DNA from: Astrocystis sublimbata
Lineage: Eukaryota > Ascomycota > Sordariomycetes > Xylariales > Xylariaceae
Direction: 5' to 3'
NCBI GenBank assembly: GCA_022453515.1
Contig: JAJNNY010000001.1
Span: 1,178,001 to 1,242,000, forward strand
Length of the DNA: 64,000 bases
Part shown: piece by piece, positions 22,753 to 33,792 of the stretch
Layout: each line of letters opens with the position of its first letter
Numbering within the stretch: the stretch's first letter is position 1
Made by a program: the position numbers and the translations under genes
Notes under the pieces: generated by a model
The model's input: the letters and a program-made list of their open reading frames with translations, nothing else
What the model was told of the DNA's origin: nothing
The model's database searches: none

Positions 22753-23864
22753 ATGGCATCCCATCTTCGACTCCTCACAAGAACAACAACATCAACGACA
22801 CTACATCTACAACGAAGCATCTCATCCAACCTCGCAGCATCAACATCGCATCTTCCCGCGCGAGCAGCAACGTTTCCGTCGCACCCGACACCTTCATCCA
22901 GGTACTTCTTCGCAAGAGCCATGGCATCCACCGCGACCCCGCCCGCCGGCACATGGGAGTGGCTCGTCGTTGTTCCCGACAAGGCCAACAGACACGAGGA
23001 GAGGCTGAAGGTTCGCGGGTGAGTATCTACCTATCCCGTTTGCATTCGGCAGTTACCATTTCTCTCCCTCCGTTATAGTAGATTGTCCACTCTCTTTTTG
23101 TCCACCTTGCGAGATACCTACCTAGAAATAGGTGGACAACACCAACAAATAAACATACAAGCATGGTCTCATTCCGGGGCACAAGCAAGCAAGAGCTTGA
23201 AAATCGAAGGACGACGTGTGAACCTTAGGTAAAAAAGAAGCTGACAATCTCCAATTGCCCCTGCACAGGCAACATCTATCAGGCATCAAGCCACTCGTCG
23301 AGTCCGGATTCATCAAGAAAGGAGGTCAGTCCGCTAGCACTCTACTTACATATCTTCCTCCCCGCCCTCTTTTACGTTCACATGGCCATTCATTTACTGC
23401 CCCTTTGCCCAATTATTGGCACGGAATACGAATCACTAAAATAATTCCATGTGACAGGTGCCGTGATGAACGAGAAGCCCGAGTCCGATGACGCAACCAA
23501 GTTCAGCTTCTACGGCAGCACGCTCATCTGCGTTGCTTCGACTAAGGAGGAGGTTCTGGAGGTGCTGAGAAAAGACATCTATGCAACGACCGATGTATGG
23601 GATGTTGACAACGTGAGTTGTTCCAATTTTGATATCTATCGATTGTTTACCCCTCCTTTGCAAAATGGTAACCCCCCAACCCACTCGGGGCCCAATTCAT
23701 CATTGTATACTCCATCCCATGCGTATAATTCGACATGCTAACATAAGACGCGCAGGCACAAATTTGGCCCGTAAGTGAATAGTTACCCATACCACGACGT
23801 CCCCTGTCATGATATTTGCCTCGCTAACATGCTAAATGACACGTAGGCTAAGTTTGCTGTTTGA
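22753..23864 (+). CDS. YCII-domain (YciI-like) protein with mitochondrial-type leader
   Basis: Five exons (22753-23018, 23269-23324, 23458-23612, 23756-23770, 23847-23864) encode 169 residues. The C-terminal ~110 residues form a ferredoxin-like YCII domain: TWEWLVVVPDKANRHEERLKVRGQ, then HLSGIKPLVESG, then a beta/alpha unit ending DIYATTDVWDVDNAQIWPAKFAV. The domain's exact activity is generally unknown. The first 56 residues are rich in Arg/Ser/Thr and lack acidic residues, as in a mitochondrial presequence. A second in-frame ATG (22921, MASTATPP) immediately precedes the domain, so mitochondrial and cytosolic forms from two starts are plausible. Exon 4 has only 15 nt and exon 5 only 18 nt. 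All splice sites are GT-AG and all phases agree. Confidence 0.85.
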
Positions 23865-24213
23865 ATCCGTGATCCATAAGGAGTATTTGGCCTAGGGATT
23901 CGTGCTGAATCACACTCGCCCTGCCCATGCAGGCATCAGGTGAATGGAGAACAGCCTCATGTTGAACAAGCCCAGCCTTCCAAAATTACCAAATAAAACA
24001 ACTGTCTGTCCTAAGTCACTTACTGAACGCCGGTTTCATGAAATGCTGGTATGCTACTCGAGATGTAGTTGGACGTGTCTTGCCGTATCACGTAGCAAAG
24101 CAAAGAGCCGGACAGTACAGACTATTATAGTACAACATATGTGTGTCGCATGCGGCGAATAGCGAGCCGCGTCTTCTGTTACCACTAAGCGTTGTGGAAG
24201 GGAACCAGTACCC
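23865..24213. other. convergent 3' flank
   Basis: The 349-bp spacer between the YCII gene and the DUF2408 gene holds both 3' ends. I see nothing else in it. Confidence 0.6.
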
Positions 24214-25860
24214 TTATCTGTTTTCTGGTGTTTGTGCCCCCGATGAGTCCTCTGCGGCCACTCTGAGTTCGTAGTTCAGGTCAAAGCACTCTGAGAGCAG
24301 CTCTGTGACACTGCCCTGACCTTCTGGTATGTCGTCGGCAACCATGAACTTTCCGTCGACTCGCATGTTGTCAATGGAGTTGAGCTAGCATAAGGTCAAC
24401 AGTCTGGATAAACAGCGCGCGTTCAGAAGAGAGCCTACCTTCATGCTATACGGATACAGTTCTCGCACAGAGGATACACCGCCGCTGTTCTTTACCTCCA
24501 GAAGGCATCGTTTCAGCGTTTGTAGTTGGTTATAAATAGGCAGCAACGCCTCTGAAACGGGCTCGGATGATATCATTAAATGATATATGTAGCCGTATGA
24601 TCGCCGAATGAGATAGATCAATGTCTAGATAGCGATATATCAGTGGCGTGCTTCATATGCTGTTCAAAGTACGTACCCGTTGGACATAGAGTTCTGCAGG
24701 CTGGCCTTCATCGTCCAACCAGTTGCCATCTACTCGATTTTCATCAATCTTGTCTAGTTGCCGTTGGAAGTCGAACAGATCAGTCTCTCGCAATGACCAA
24801 GCCTGTGTAAGGGATAGTTTGTCGAGTTCGTTTCGAATGCCAATAAGAGTGTTGTAGATTGGCCTCCACTTGTCTGGAAACTTGCCGCCTCTGAGAACTT
24901 TGATTAGCATTCGTCAACACAGACGTCAACAGTGTAACTCACCGTTCTAGCACAACGCCTGTGTACAGTTGACACCTCTCGAGTAAAGTAACTACTTCGT
25001 CACTGCCTTGCAACTTGTTTCCTCGCTCGTCGACGAATTGGCCGCCTTTTCTCATGTCATCAATCTCCTTGAGTTGTACTTCGAACTTCTGGATATCCTT
25101 CGGCGAGAACTACAAGCAATCGGTTAGCAAGCCTCCCCGGTGCTTGGAAAGGGGTGTGCATCTGTTTACCCTTGACTTGGTGTTAACCACGGCCATCTGT
25201 CGTAGAATAGAAACAAGCCTCTCGCCTGTAGGTCTCAGTGGCTCTGCAACATCATCCACCTTCTTCTGCAGCTTCGTCAGGGAGGCCCGGCAACGCTCGA
25301 TTCGGTTCGCAATCAGGGTTTCGAGCCAAGGTTCGGATTCATTCGTGGGAGTATTATGTATTATTCCGGACAGGTGCTCGAGCGTATGCGACATGCTCTC
25401 CAGGTCTTTGGCTGAAAAAAGGTCGGCCTCGGTGAGATGGTCTAGCAGTCTCTTGATGGTCGATGTGAGAGCATATGCGGCCGGCGCCTCATTGTTGCGC
25501 CCTATGGTCATGAAGAAGAGTGATAGTAGCTGAAAGCAACTGTCTACCACTCTGTCGACTATACGAAGAGGGAGTCAGCTATAGCTAATCCTTGAGTTGA
25601 GTTCCCCAGCACAAGTAAACACACGGGTAGTGTGATGGAAACGCACCTCTGTTCTCCTCCACATCCTTCCCATTCCGAACCTCGGTAAGGTGCCTTACTT
25701 GGGAGATGGTGTCGTCGTAGAGCTTTATGACATCCTGGGAGCGGACATAGGTGGTGCGGTCGAGTTTGCGCAGTAACAGCTGGTCTTGGATTTCGCACAA
25801 ATTTGCCAAGATCTGCTTCTCACCCTCGTCTTTGGGCGCCGGGAACTTGGGTGTCTCCAT
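24214..25860 (-). CDS. DUF2408-domain protein, conserved in fungi
   Basis: Six minus-strand exons (25860-25647, 25558-25170, 25109-24943, 24890-24677, 24624-24439, 24384-24214) encode 446 residues. Two copies of a domain with the wording LDKIDENRVDGNWLDDEGQP and IDDMRKGGQFVDERGNKLQG, plus a third partial unit at the C-terminus (IDNMRVDGKFMVADDIPEGQ), match the DUF2408 family as I know it. The protein is helical, soluble and without signal peptide; its biochemical role is unknown. The start ATG at 25860 (METPKFPAPKDEGEKQILANL) is the first ATG of the frame. Upstream the frame stays open but has only GTG. Four introns are 52-60 nt and one is 88 nt, all GT-AG with consistent phases. Confidence 0.8.
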
Positions 25861-27001
25861 GGCAGCGGATGCGCGTATCTGCTCTCCAGTGGTGTCTGCT
25901 CCGGATCGTGCGGTAGATGTGAAAGGGGGGAGGGACAAGGCAGATGCGTAGTCCGGTGTTCGGGTATGGGTGAATACGAAAGTCGAACCCCTCTTTACTG
26001 TAATATGGTCGGCCGTCTTCTTTGTGGGAGGAAGCGGCGCGCTGGTGTTAGGAATCTTGGCTATCACTCCAATCCTTACCTAGTGATTTAAGCACGTAGG
26101 TAGCTACCGAGCCCAAAGTTGTCGGCGGTTACGGCTTGGGCGAAAATGCACATGTAAAAAGTTCTGAGCCGATGCTCACCTGGCCAGGAGCATCCAATGA
26201 CACGCTCGGAATGGGACGGGGGATTTTGGTGGCTGGCTGCGCAGGGGTTTGTTGGTTGTTCTGCAAAGGTGTTGACTTGCATCAACTGAACTGCATCGAC
26301 GAACAGCTGAGCTGCTGGGATGGAGGCAGCACCGAGAGCACCCTCGAGCACCTCCCGTCACGACCGGAGATGCAATCAGTGGATCCTTAGCGGGGAACTC
26401 CCACTGACGCTTGGAGGGGTATCGGTTACGTAGGCTGACACCTCGACACCTAACGGAGAGCTTGTCTAGGCGCTTTTTCGCCTAGACCAGCCCGGCACGC
26501 CCAGCTCCCAACCCACATGCAGCCGGTACCTACATACCCAGGGAGGACTTTCGGTACTTGGGGAGGAGGTATCTTATGCCCACCGCTGCCTCAGGTGATA
26601 AAGGCCCATCTTCTGGAGACGTCGGTGATTGGTCGATTAAGTGACCAATCATCTCACACCGTGAGCTCACGTAAGCGTTGAGGCCGGATTCAAGCTAGGA
26701 GGGAGAGGTACCTCAACCACTAACGTATTTGGCCGGCGACCCATGTACCGCTTTCAGTGAGCACGCCACCCCCCCCCCCCCCGCCCTCATAAGAAGAGTG
26801 GGGTCTGCCCGGAGACGAGGTTTTTCCATTCGCTCTAGCCCTACATTTCCGCCCACCAAAAATTTACCTGGCTGCGTGAAGCGACCTACTTCGGGTAATT
26901 AATCCAGAGCGCAAGTCAACCATCGTCGAGGCGTCCATCCTGCCAATTCGCACAGACAACATCACCCTCACGTCGTCCGTCCACATCACCACAACTTCAC
27001 A
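25861..27001. promoter_or_regulatory. divergent promoter of the DUF2408 and RPP1 genes
   Basis: The 1.1-kb spacer carries both promoters. Notable parts are a perfect 9-bp inverted repeat made of two CCAAT boxes (26626-26651) and a 14-nt C run (26769-26782). A pyrimidine-rich leader containing AGCCCTACATTT-type sequence lies before the RPP1 ATG. No gene is supported. Confidence 0.55.
26626..26651. promoter_or_regulatory. paired CCAAT boxes in inverted orientation
   Basis: TGATTGGTC, an 8-bp spacer, then GACCAATCA: a perfect 9-bp inverted repeat. Each arm is a CCAAT box, the site of the fungal HAP/CBC complex. It sits about 350 bp before the ribosomal stalk gene and about 770 bp before the DUF2408 start, so it could serve either. 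Confidence 0.6.
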
Positions 27002-27593
27002 ATGTCAACCGCCGAACTCGCCTCGAGCTACGCTGCTCTCATCCTCGCCGACGACGGTGTAGAGATCACTGTGAGCGCCGTCCGACCCTGAACAAAATAC
27101 TCCTCTTCGCATACGATTCCGCAGCCGCTGGGCCACCGCGCATTTCGCCGACACGTAGTTCTAACAATCACTTCACAGGCCGACAAGCTGCAGACCCTGA
27201 TCAAGGCTGCCGGTGTCGAAGAGGTCGAGCCCATCTGGACACAACTGTTCGCCAAGGTACGCACGAACACCTACAAACACACAAGACAGCGAAACGAAGG
27301 CCGGCATTTGCTGATGCAACAGAATTGATAGGCTCTTGAGGGCAAGGATGTAAAGGATCTCCTGTCTGCTGTCGGCTCAGGTGGTGGCGCTGCCGCCCCT
27401 GCTGGTGGTGCCGCTGCTGCCGGTGGTGGTGCCGCCGCTGAGGCCGCCCCTGCCGAGGAGAAGGAAGAGGGTACGTTTCCCTTTCTTAGATGCGCATTTT
27501 GCTGCGCGCTGTTGGGTATATCCGAGATTACTGACACCCCCTGCAGAGAAGGAAGAGTCCGATGACGACATGGGATTCGGTCTGTTCGACTAA
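27002..27593 (+). CDS. rpp1: 60S acidic ribosomal protein P1
   Basis: Ribosomal stalk protein that recruits and stimulates translational GTPases as P1/P2 dimers on P0. Four exons (27002-27070, 27179-27256, 27332-27470, 27547-27593) give 110 residues, the usual size. The N-terminal helical dimerisation domain ([23 protein letters not shown], split at the first intron; then [21 protein letters not shown]) identifies P1 rather than P2. A Gly/Ala hinge, an acidic EEKEE run and the invariant tail [12 protein letters not shown] follow. This conserved tail binds elongation factors. Four exons in 333 coding bases is intron-dense, as usual for fungal ribosomal protein genes. Confidence 0.97.
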
Positions 27594-28019
27594 ATTCGTT
27601 CCTCGCTTCGACAGTTACTTCCCTTTGTACTTCAAATGCATGGTTTGGGGTTCCATACACCACTGGTGTGGCGTGAAGGAGGCGGCACTATTATAGGTTG
27701 CCTAGGACAAATATCCTTCTGTCATAGGTTAATATGACGATGCTTTTGCAATGACCAACAATGCAGCGGTCTTGTAGAGCTCAATGCGCAGCTACGATGT
27801 GATAAGGGACGAGCTCTGAATTCGGTGTTACTGGTTTTAGACGAAAAAAGTTACCCTGGAATGGAAATGACAATTCTTGCATGACACGCACACTCTGTGT
27901 CGTTTACCATCTCGCTGCAACTCACGTTCAGATGCCGCCATATCCTCAACCAACGCCGCAAAATGCCATCATCATCATCATCATCACATTCATGCCAATC
28001 TATTTGTGACGTCCACACG
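27594..28019. other. convergent 3' flank
   Basis: A 426-bp spacer between the RPP1 and UBX gene stops. It contains an (ATC)n/(GAT)n tract at about 27966-27987. No gene. Confidence 0.6.
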
Positions 28020-29169
28020 CTATTGAACAATGAGGGCAGCGCTCGGGACCAAGCCTGCCTCCTTGAGTGTCTTCCCGAAATCCAGGCTACCCTCGAATAC
28101 CTTCCTGGGAAAGTTCTGAGCGAACTTGGTGACGGCCGACCCGGTTTCGGCCTCCAACATCTGTGCAACCTCAAAGAGCGTAGTCTCTGCCGGCAACGTC
28201 TTCATGATGTTTCCGCCTGGTGTCTGTAGTCGTAGACGGGCTTCGTTGTGACTTGCGGCTGGACGAGCAGGCGCTGCGACAGCAGCCGGAGTGGCGGCGG
28301 CGGCGGCGGCGGGGACAGCTCGGCCTTCTCTCGCCGCTTTCGCCTCCTCCGCTTTACGCTTCCTCTCGGCCTTGTCGGCCTCGATCTTGGCCTTGATGCG
28401 ATTCTTGGCCTCCAGGTCGTCCAGTTTTTCCTGGCGCTTCTTGGCTGCCTCTTTGATCTGCTCCTTGCGTTGCAACTCTTCTTTCATTTCTTGCGATTCC
28501 TTCGTGGCCTTTTGCCGGATTTGCTGTGATCTAGTGAGCATACACAACCTGTGGAAAATTGAGATGTGAAATAACACATCAAAGGGTCGAGGCATACTTC
28601 GTTGCGCTTCTGGTCCTCCTTGTCGGCGATGGATTGATTGGCTCTCTTGGCTTGTACTTTTTGGCGGAGCTCGGCGAGCCTCTGCTGCTTCTCCTCGGCG
28701 GTCAAGGGTGCGATCTCCTCGGTTGACTCTGCAAAGTCGGTGTGGCCTCTAATATGTGATGCGTGACTGGTGAGCGGCTGGTCGAAGAAGCCTCGTGTCC
28801 TCGCCATGGCTGAACTTACGACTTTTCCGCGTGAAATTCTGCTTCTCTTTGGGATCTGAACTTCTTGTTGCACTCGTTGCAGACGAGCGACATGGCCACA
28901 GAGCCATCCGCCTCCAATTTAGCCACGGTGGGAGCAGCCTCTTCCTCGGCCAGGAGATCCTCCATCGGTGTATCTTGGTTCTTCTCAAGCCAGTCCATCG
29001 CATCCGGCACTGGCACCAGGTCAGCCACTGACATGTATTTTATATCGCAATGAGGGGCAGGGGTAGGAGAGGTATAAGACTCACGACCGTCGGACTTCTT
29101 GACAGCGAGCTCAGCACGCTCCTTGTCAAAGCCCATCTCGAGGAGCTGTTCTAAGACGGACTGGGACAT
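28020..29169 (-). CDS. UBA-UBX domain protein (UBXN1/SAKS1-like p97/Cdc48 cofactor)
   Basis: Predicted adaptor linking ubiquitinated substrates to Cdc48/p97. Exons 29169-29085, 29027-28820, 28748-28598 and 28523-28020 encode 315 residues. Order of parts: an N-terminal UBA domain (SVLEQLLEMGFDKERAELAV), a C2H2-type finger (CNECNKKFRSQREAEFHAEKSGH), a long Lys/Glu/Arg-rich coiled coil, an Ala/Pro linker, and a C-terminal UBX fold (ARLRLQTPGGNIMKTLPAE ... AALIVQ). The Phe-Pro of a p97-binding loop appears in FAQNFPRKVF. The first intron (29028-29084, 57 nt) is in frame and stop-free. Its GTGAGT donor and the fact that splicing restores the last UBA helix (KKSDGLADLV) argue that it is removed. 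Confidence 0.9.
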
Positions 29170-30318
29170 CTTGGCTGTGAGTTGTACGAATAACAAAAAG
29201 GTGTTTGCGTGCAACTCGTGAGGAACTCGTGATGTTTGTTCCAATAAGATGTTTCAAAAGCGAATGTGAGTGAGTGTAGACTGGCTCAGGTAGGTCGTAG
29301 GGAAAGTGAGATAAGATAGATATGCCTGTAACTCGTGGAGCAAGATACCTTAGGTAAGTAGGTTCTGAAAGTTTCGTATATGCCTCCCTCTGACCTAAGG
29401 TTGGTTGCATGTGCAAACAGCTTCGGTAATAAGGCTGATGCAGGTAGTGATTGTTGGTCACTTCCTAGCGGCACGTCATTGTGAATCGTTGCCTCGCACA
29501 CCAACGATAGGCGAGATAGGTGGATAGGTGCATGGTGGCAGGCTAAGGTTGCGTTACATCAAGGGAGTGAGGGAGTGGTCAGTGGCCAGTGGCCTGTGCT
29601 CGAGACATGTATCCCCTCTTGTACAGTAGCGCAGCTGGGTGCCTCGGGATGTCTCGAATGGGTACTTACAGAAGCTCTGCTCTGTACATGAGATCTGAGC
29701 GGCACTAACTCCACTAACTGTAGATGGGCAACCTAGCGGAGCTAGAATGGCTGCTAAGTAAGCACCTAAGACGAGGTGGCCAGCAGAGCCAGTTACCTGG
29801 AATCGCACTGGAGCACTGGAGCACCCTACGTACATGTCCCCGGTGCCCCAATATCGAACCTGGGCCGACGCTGTAACGTAATCGTAAAACATTCATCATC
29901 ATCTAACTGTTGTCTACTTGTGCCTCCCGACACCATCCAGTCCCCCCAGTGTATTCCCTTTGGCTATTCTTTGTCTGCAATCATTATATACAGGTGCGTT
30001 GCTGCGGACGAGAACAAGACCACCATCATCATCACCATCCATGTCCACCACGTAGCGCATGCTGATCCATGTTGGCTTAGGGAGTCCTCTCTTGGTACGA
30101 TAGCACATACCCACCTCTCTCTACCATCACGCCAGCTTGCGATAATCCACCACTATTTGCGTCGTTGGCCTCTTGAGTCTTTCCCCAGCATTCGCAGTTC
30201 GCAATTCGCAATTCGCACCTCCCGCTCCCGCTCCCGACCCATCGCTCAACCGTATCCTTCGTATTGCTTTGCTCAAGCCGCCCATTGTATACATCAGACC
30301 TGACAGCGCCTCCCCAAA
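29170..30318. promoter_or_regulatory. divergent promoter of UBX and VAP genes
   Basis: A 1.15-kb spacer with two copies of the ACCTTAGGTA/ACCTAAGG motif (29347-29356 and about 29393-29400). Before the VAP ATG lie short direct repeats, GTTCGCAATTCGCA and CGCTCCCGCTCCCG (about 30190-30235). No supported gene. Confidence 0.5.
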
Positions 30319-31513
30319 ATGTCTGTCGAGATCGAACCCCAGGAACTCGGCTTCACCCGTACGTCACCGCCCGCGTCCGCTCCCACAACCCCATCGCTTA
30401 CCAACATGCAGGCCCTTTCACGGTCGAGGTGCTCGAGAACCTGAAGATCAAAAACCCCGGCACCCAGCCCGTTGCTTTCAAGGTGAGTTTTGGACACCAG
30501 TCTCACATGTTTGCAGCCGGCAGCCGCGGATCATGCTAACGTCACCCAGGTCAAAACCACAGCGCCGAAACAGTATGTCTCTACTACCGACTTCGATTGA
30601 CTCCGACACGGCATGATACTGATTCCGCGTTTGCGCTTAGGTATTGCGTCAGACCCAACTCGGGCCGTGTCGAGCCCAACCGCGAGGTGGAAGTACAAGG
30701 TGAGCACGTGTCAATTCACCTGCATGCGACCTCAACTAACCCACAGCCAGTCATCCTCCAGGCCATGAAACAAGAGCCTCCTTCGGGGGCCAAGTGCAAG
30801 GACAAGTTCTTGGTGCAATCCGTTGCCATCAGCCCCGAAAAGGACTTCTCCAACCTCGCTTCCATTGTACGGTCGACACCAATCCTCCTGGGACGCTTCC
30901 CGCGCTAACAAAAAGACAGTGGGATACGATCGACAAGTCCTCGGTAGTGGAGAAGAAGATCCGCGTCGCATTCCTCGATCCCAAGAGCTCTCCCAGTGCC
31001 GATGCTCCCGCCGCCATGTCCACGCCGATTAAGAATACAGCAGTGAATGTTGGTGTATGTTATCTTGGTTGCACTAGGGGGAAGCCGCGCGTCGAGATAC
31101 TGACATGACCGTGGTTACAGAGCGAAGCAACGCCAGAGGTATCTTCTGCGGCCTTTTCATCACCGCGCAACGATGACGCCGCGCGATCCGAACCCAAGTC
31201 CTCGCTCGACGAGGAACCCCTCGTCGAGAGCTCCGACGCGCCTGTGGCCGCTGCGGCCGCTGCCACAACTAGGTATCTCGAACCGAGCCGCGAAGAGCCC
31301 AAGGTTGAGAGGAAGATCGCGCAACCTAAGGAAGACGACAGCGGATTGCGACAGCGAAAGTCGACAACGGGCGTCACAGCAGATGAGAAACCGCTTGCTA
31401 AGCCCGTAGAACAACTTGCGCAAGTGGCGCGTGGTGGCACCGAGGGCGTGCCGATCCATTACACGGCGGCTCTCTGTCTTCTGAGCTTCCTGCTCGCCTA
31501 CTTCTTCTTCTAG
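30319..31513 (+). CDS. scs2: VAP-family MSP-domain ER membrane protein (Scs2-like)
   Basis: Tail-anchored ER protein whose MSP domain binds FFAT motifs of lipid-transfer and contact-site proteins. Seven exons (30319-30358, 30412-30482, 30550-30572, 30641-30699, 30751-30866, 30920-31054, 31121-31513) encode 278 residues. The MSP domain spans about residues 1-125: EIEPQELGFTRPFTVEVL, then KNPGTQPVAFKVKTTAPKQY, then CVRPNSGRVEPN, and KCKDKFLVQSVAI. A disordered acidic/Ser/Ala linker follows, and a C-terminal hydrophobic anchor (YTAALCLLSFLLAYFFF) ends the protein, as expected for tail insertion. Exon 3 has only 23 nt. The acceptor of exon 5 is the second of two nearby AGs (CACAGCCAG); the first would break the frame. 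Confidence 0.92.
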
Positions 31514-32520
31514 CTGTGTGCATGAGAGGCATGAAAGGTTGTCTGTGATCGATCGATCTGGGAGCAGTGAGATCGTCACGGAATGCCACCTACCAACTGT
31601 CAGCCAATACGCTATGTCGCCATCCATACGCTACCGATAGCAAGGGCTGGCTGCACGGGGTAGGGGAGTATATGTGATGAAGTGATAAGTGATATTCCGC
31701 CTGCGAATGGCAACGCCCTGGGCCCTCTTGAGTACTATTCAGTACCCCAGGGTTCGCCTCCGAGCGAAACATGGCGAATGAGCCAGAATCGGATATGTGA
31801 ACGCATTGGTGTTGTAATAGAGAGAAAAGGGGGGAGAAAGTGATGGATAGGTGATGGGCGGTTTTACAGGACAGGAACTTTATTTGGGCGAGCAATGGCA
31901 TGTCTTACCATATCGTCACAACAGACTATCACTCTGTACTTTAGCAACGCATGCACGTCCTTTTGTAAGTTGCTGTTCGAGAGGAGCATGTATATGAATA
32001 CTTTGATACTGTCTTCTCTGTCTCCTAGCTCATCAATGTGAACATGAATGCTCGCGATACCTGGTCTCGTCTTGAGGCGACATTTTTCAAGTAAGTCGAC
32101 AGACCATAGAGTGTCAAGTACGTCCACACACACACAGTTTTTTTCTTGTTTGTTCAGCTTGTTTCTTTATCATTACTTTCGCCAACCTAAATTTCTACCC
32201 CAACGCCAAAACGCCATCAGTGCATGATAATTGTACATCATGGACAGATATTCTGATCAGCCCGCTCAGTTCTAATGACAGACATGGCTCAGATGGCAGG
32301 TACTTGCGATGCCTAGTTCTCTAATCGTCTACTGCACAGCAGCTGTATTTCCCATGCCAAACCCATGGGCACGTCTATTTGACCAATACCTGACCTTGCC
32401 TAGTCGCAACTCTGAGCTAGTGGCTATTTATTAAGTCCAAGTCCTATGATATAAGACACGCTCACGGTAGGTAGTGTCAAGTCTATCTCTATAGTACTGT
32501 GGTATATACGGGGAAAGAGA
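31514..32520. other. convergent 3' flank
   Basis: A 1-kb spacer between the stops of the VAP and desaturase genes. No supported gene. Confidence 0.55.
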
Positions 32521-33792
32521 TCAAGACTCCAGCTCGTCGTCCTTCCACTGCTCGACGGGCTGCTTGTTCTTGCCGGTGCCGGCGCCGGCGCCCTGGCCGA
32601 CGAGGCGGCCGCCCTCCTTGCGCTTGACCCGGCAGCGCATTCCGACAGTCTCGTCGAAGATGAAGCGCCAGAGCACGTAGGTCCAGGAGGTGTGGTGGGG
32701 CAGGTCGGCGTAGAACTCGCGGGCGATATCGTGCAGGCGGTGCAGGCGGGTCCAGGGGACCGCGGGGAAGTCGTGGTGCTCGTTGTGCAGGCCGACGTTG
32801 TACGTCAGGAAGTTCAGGGGCCCGTAGTAGCTGAAGGTCTCGGGCACGGGGATCCCGTTCGTTGGGTCCGCCTGCGTCGGCGTAACGGTGGAGTAGACGT
32901 AGTGCTCGGCGATGAAGTGGCCCGCCAGGGGGTGCAGGCTGCCGGCGAGGAAGGACGACAGGATGAAGTATTTCAGCGACTGCACGCCCAGCGCGCTGAG
33001 GACGACGGCGTCGAAGGACAGCTGGACGCCGACGTTGAGGGCGGAGACCCAGGTGAAGGGCACGCGGTAGACGGTCATGGGCCGCAGGGCGTAGAAGAGG
33101 ATCTGGAAGGTGCAGAAGAAGGCCTTGCCGGCGATGGAGTCGAGGAAGACGGCCTCGAGGGCGGTGGGCAGGTCGGTGTCGAGGCCGTCGACGCCGAGGG
33201 ACTTGTGGTGGGTCAGGTGGTAGGGGCGGAAGGAGGCGCTGTAGGGGATGCCGATGGGCAGGTTGGCGAAGATGGCGAGCAGGCGGTTGGCCGTGGGCGA
33301 GCGGAAGGCGAGGTTGTGGCTGATCTCGTGGATGGCGAGGAACAGGTTCTGGTTCGCCGTGGCGCCGACCACGTACGCGAGCGCCCAGAAGCGCAGCGAG
33401 AAGAAGGCCGTGTCGCGCAGCAGCCAGGCGCAGAGCACCTGGATCGACACCACGAGCAGCACCACGTACTTGGTCAGCGGCTCCGGCCCGCAGAGCTTCG
33501 TGACCTGTGCGAGAGTGTGTCCCCCTGGTCAGCGATGGAGGGTGGGGGAGGGACTTGGGGGGTTGGGCTGTGTGTTGCGTACCTCGGGATGGGCTTTGAT
33601 GATCTCAAGGCGCCGAGTGCGGTGCGGCTCCTCCGTGTAGGTCCAGAAGAAATCTTTGTACTTGATCTCGAGAGGGTCGCGCTCGAGCTCGAGCTCGTCT
33701 GGTTTGTCGTCGACGGCATTGACGCGGATGGTCTTCCCCGTCTTGGGTGCTCTGGGAGCGCTCGTCACTGTTGAAGCTGCCGAAGGCGCCAT
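32521..33792 (-). CDS. des1: sphingolipid delta-4 desaturase (dihydroceramide desaturase)
   Basis: ER membrane di-iron enzyme that introduces the delta-4 double bond of the sphingoid base, a step toward glucosylceramide in filamentous fungi. Exons 33792-33583 and 33504-32521, separated by a 78-nt intron, encode 397 residues. The N-terminus contains the lipid-desaturase region (DFFWTYTEEPHRTRRLEIIKAHPE). Four or more hydrophobic segments follow with the three histidine boxes HEISHN, HLTHH and HNEHHDFP. The spacing of the boxes and the neighbouring sequence (LGVDGLDTDLPT; FSYYGPLNFLTYNVG) fit the DES family. A GC-rich antisense frame of 360 codons overlaps it and is a shadow. The C-terminus is basic/Gly-rich and extended. 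Confidence 0.95.

Noticed and set aside
32692..33774. 360-codon open frame antisense to the desaturase gene
   Set aside because: The frame is a shadow of GC-rich coding DNA: Val/Gly/Glu/Asp-dominated and without domains, while the minus strand has all three histidine boxes.
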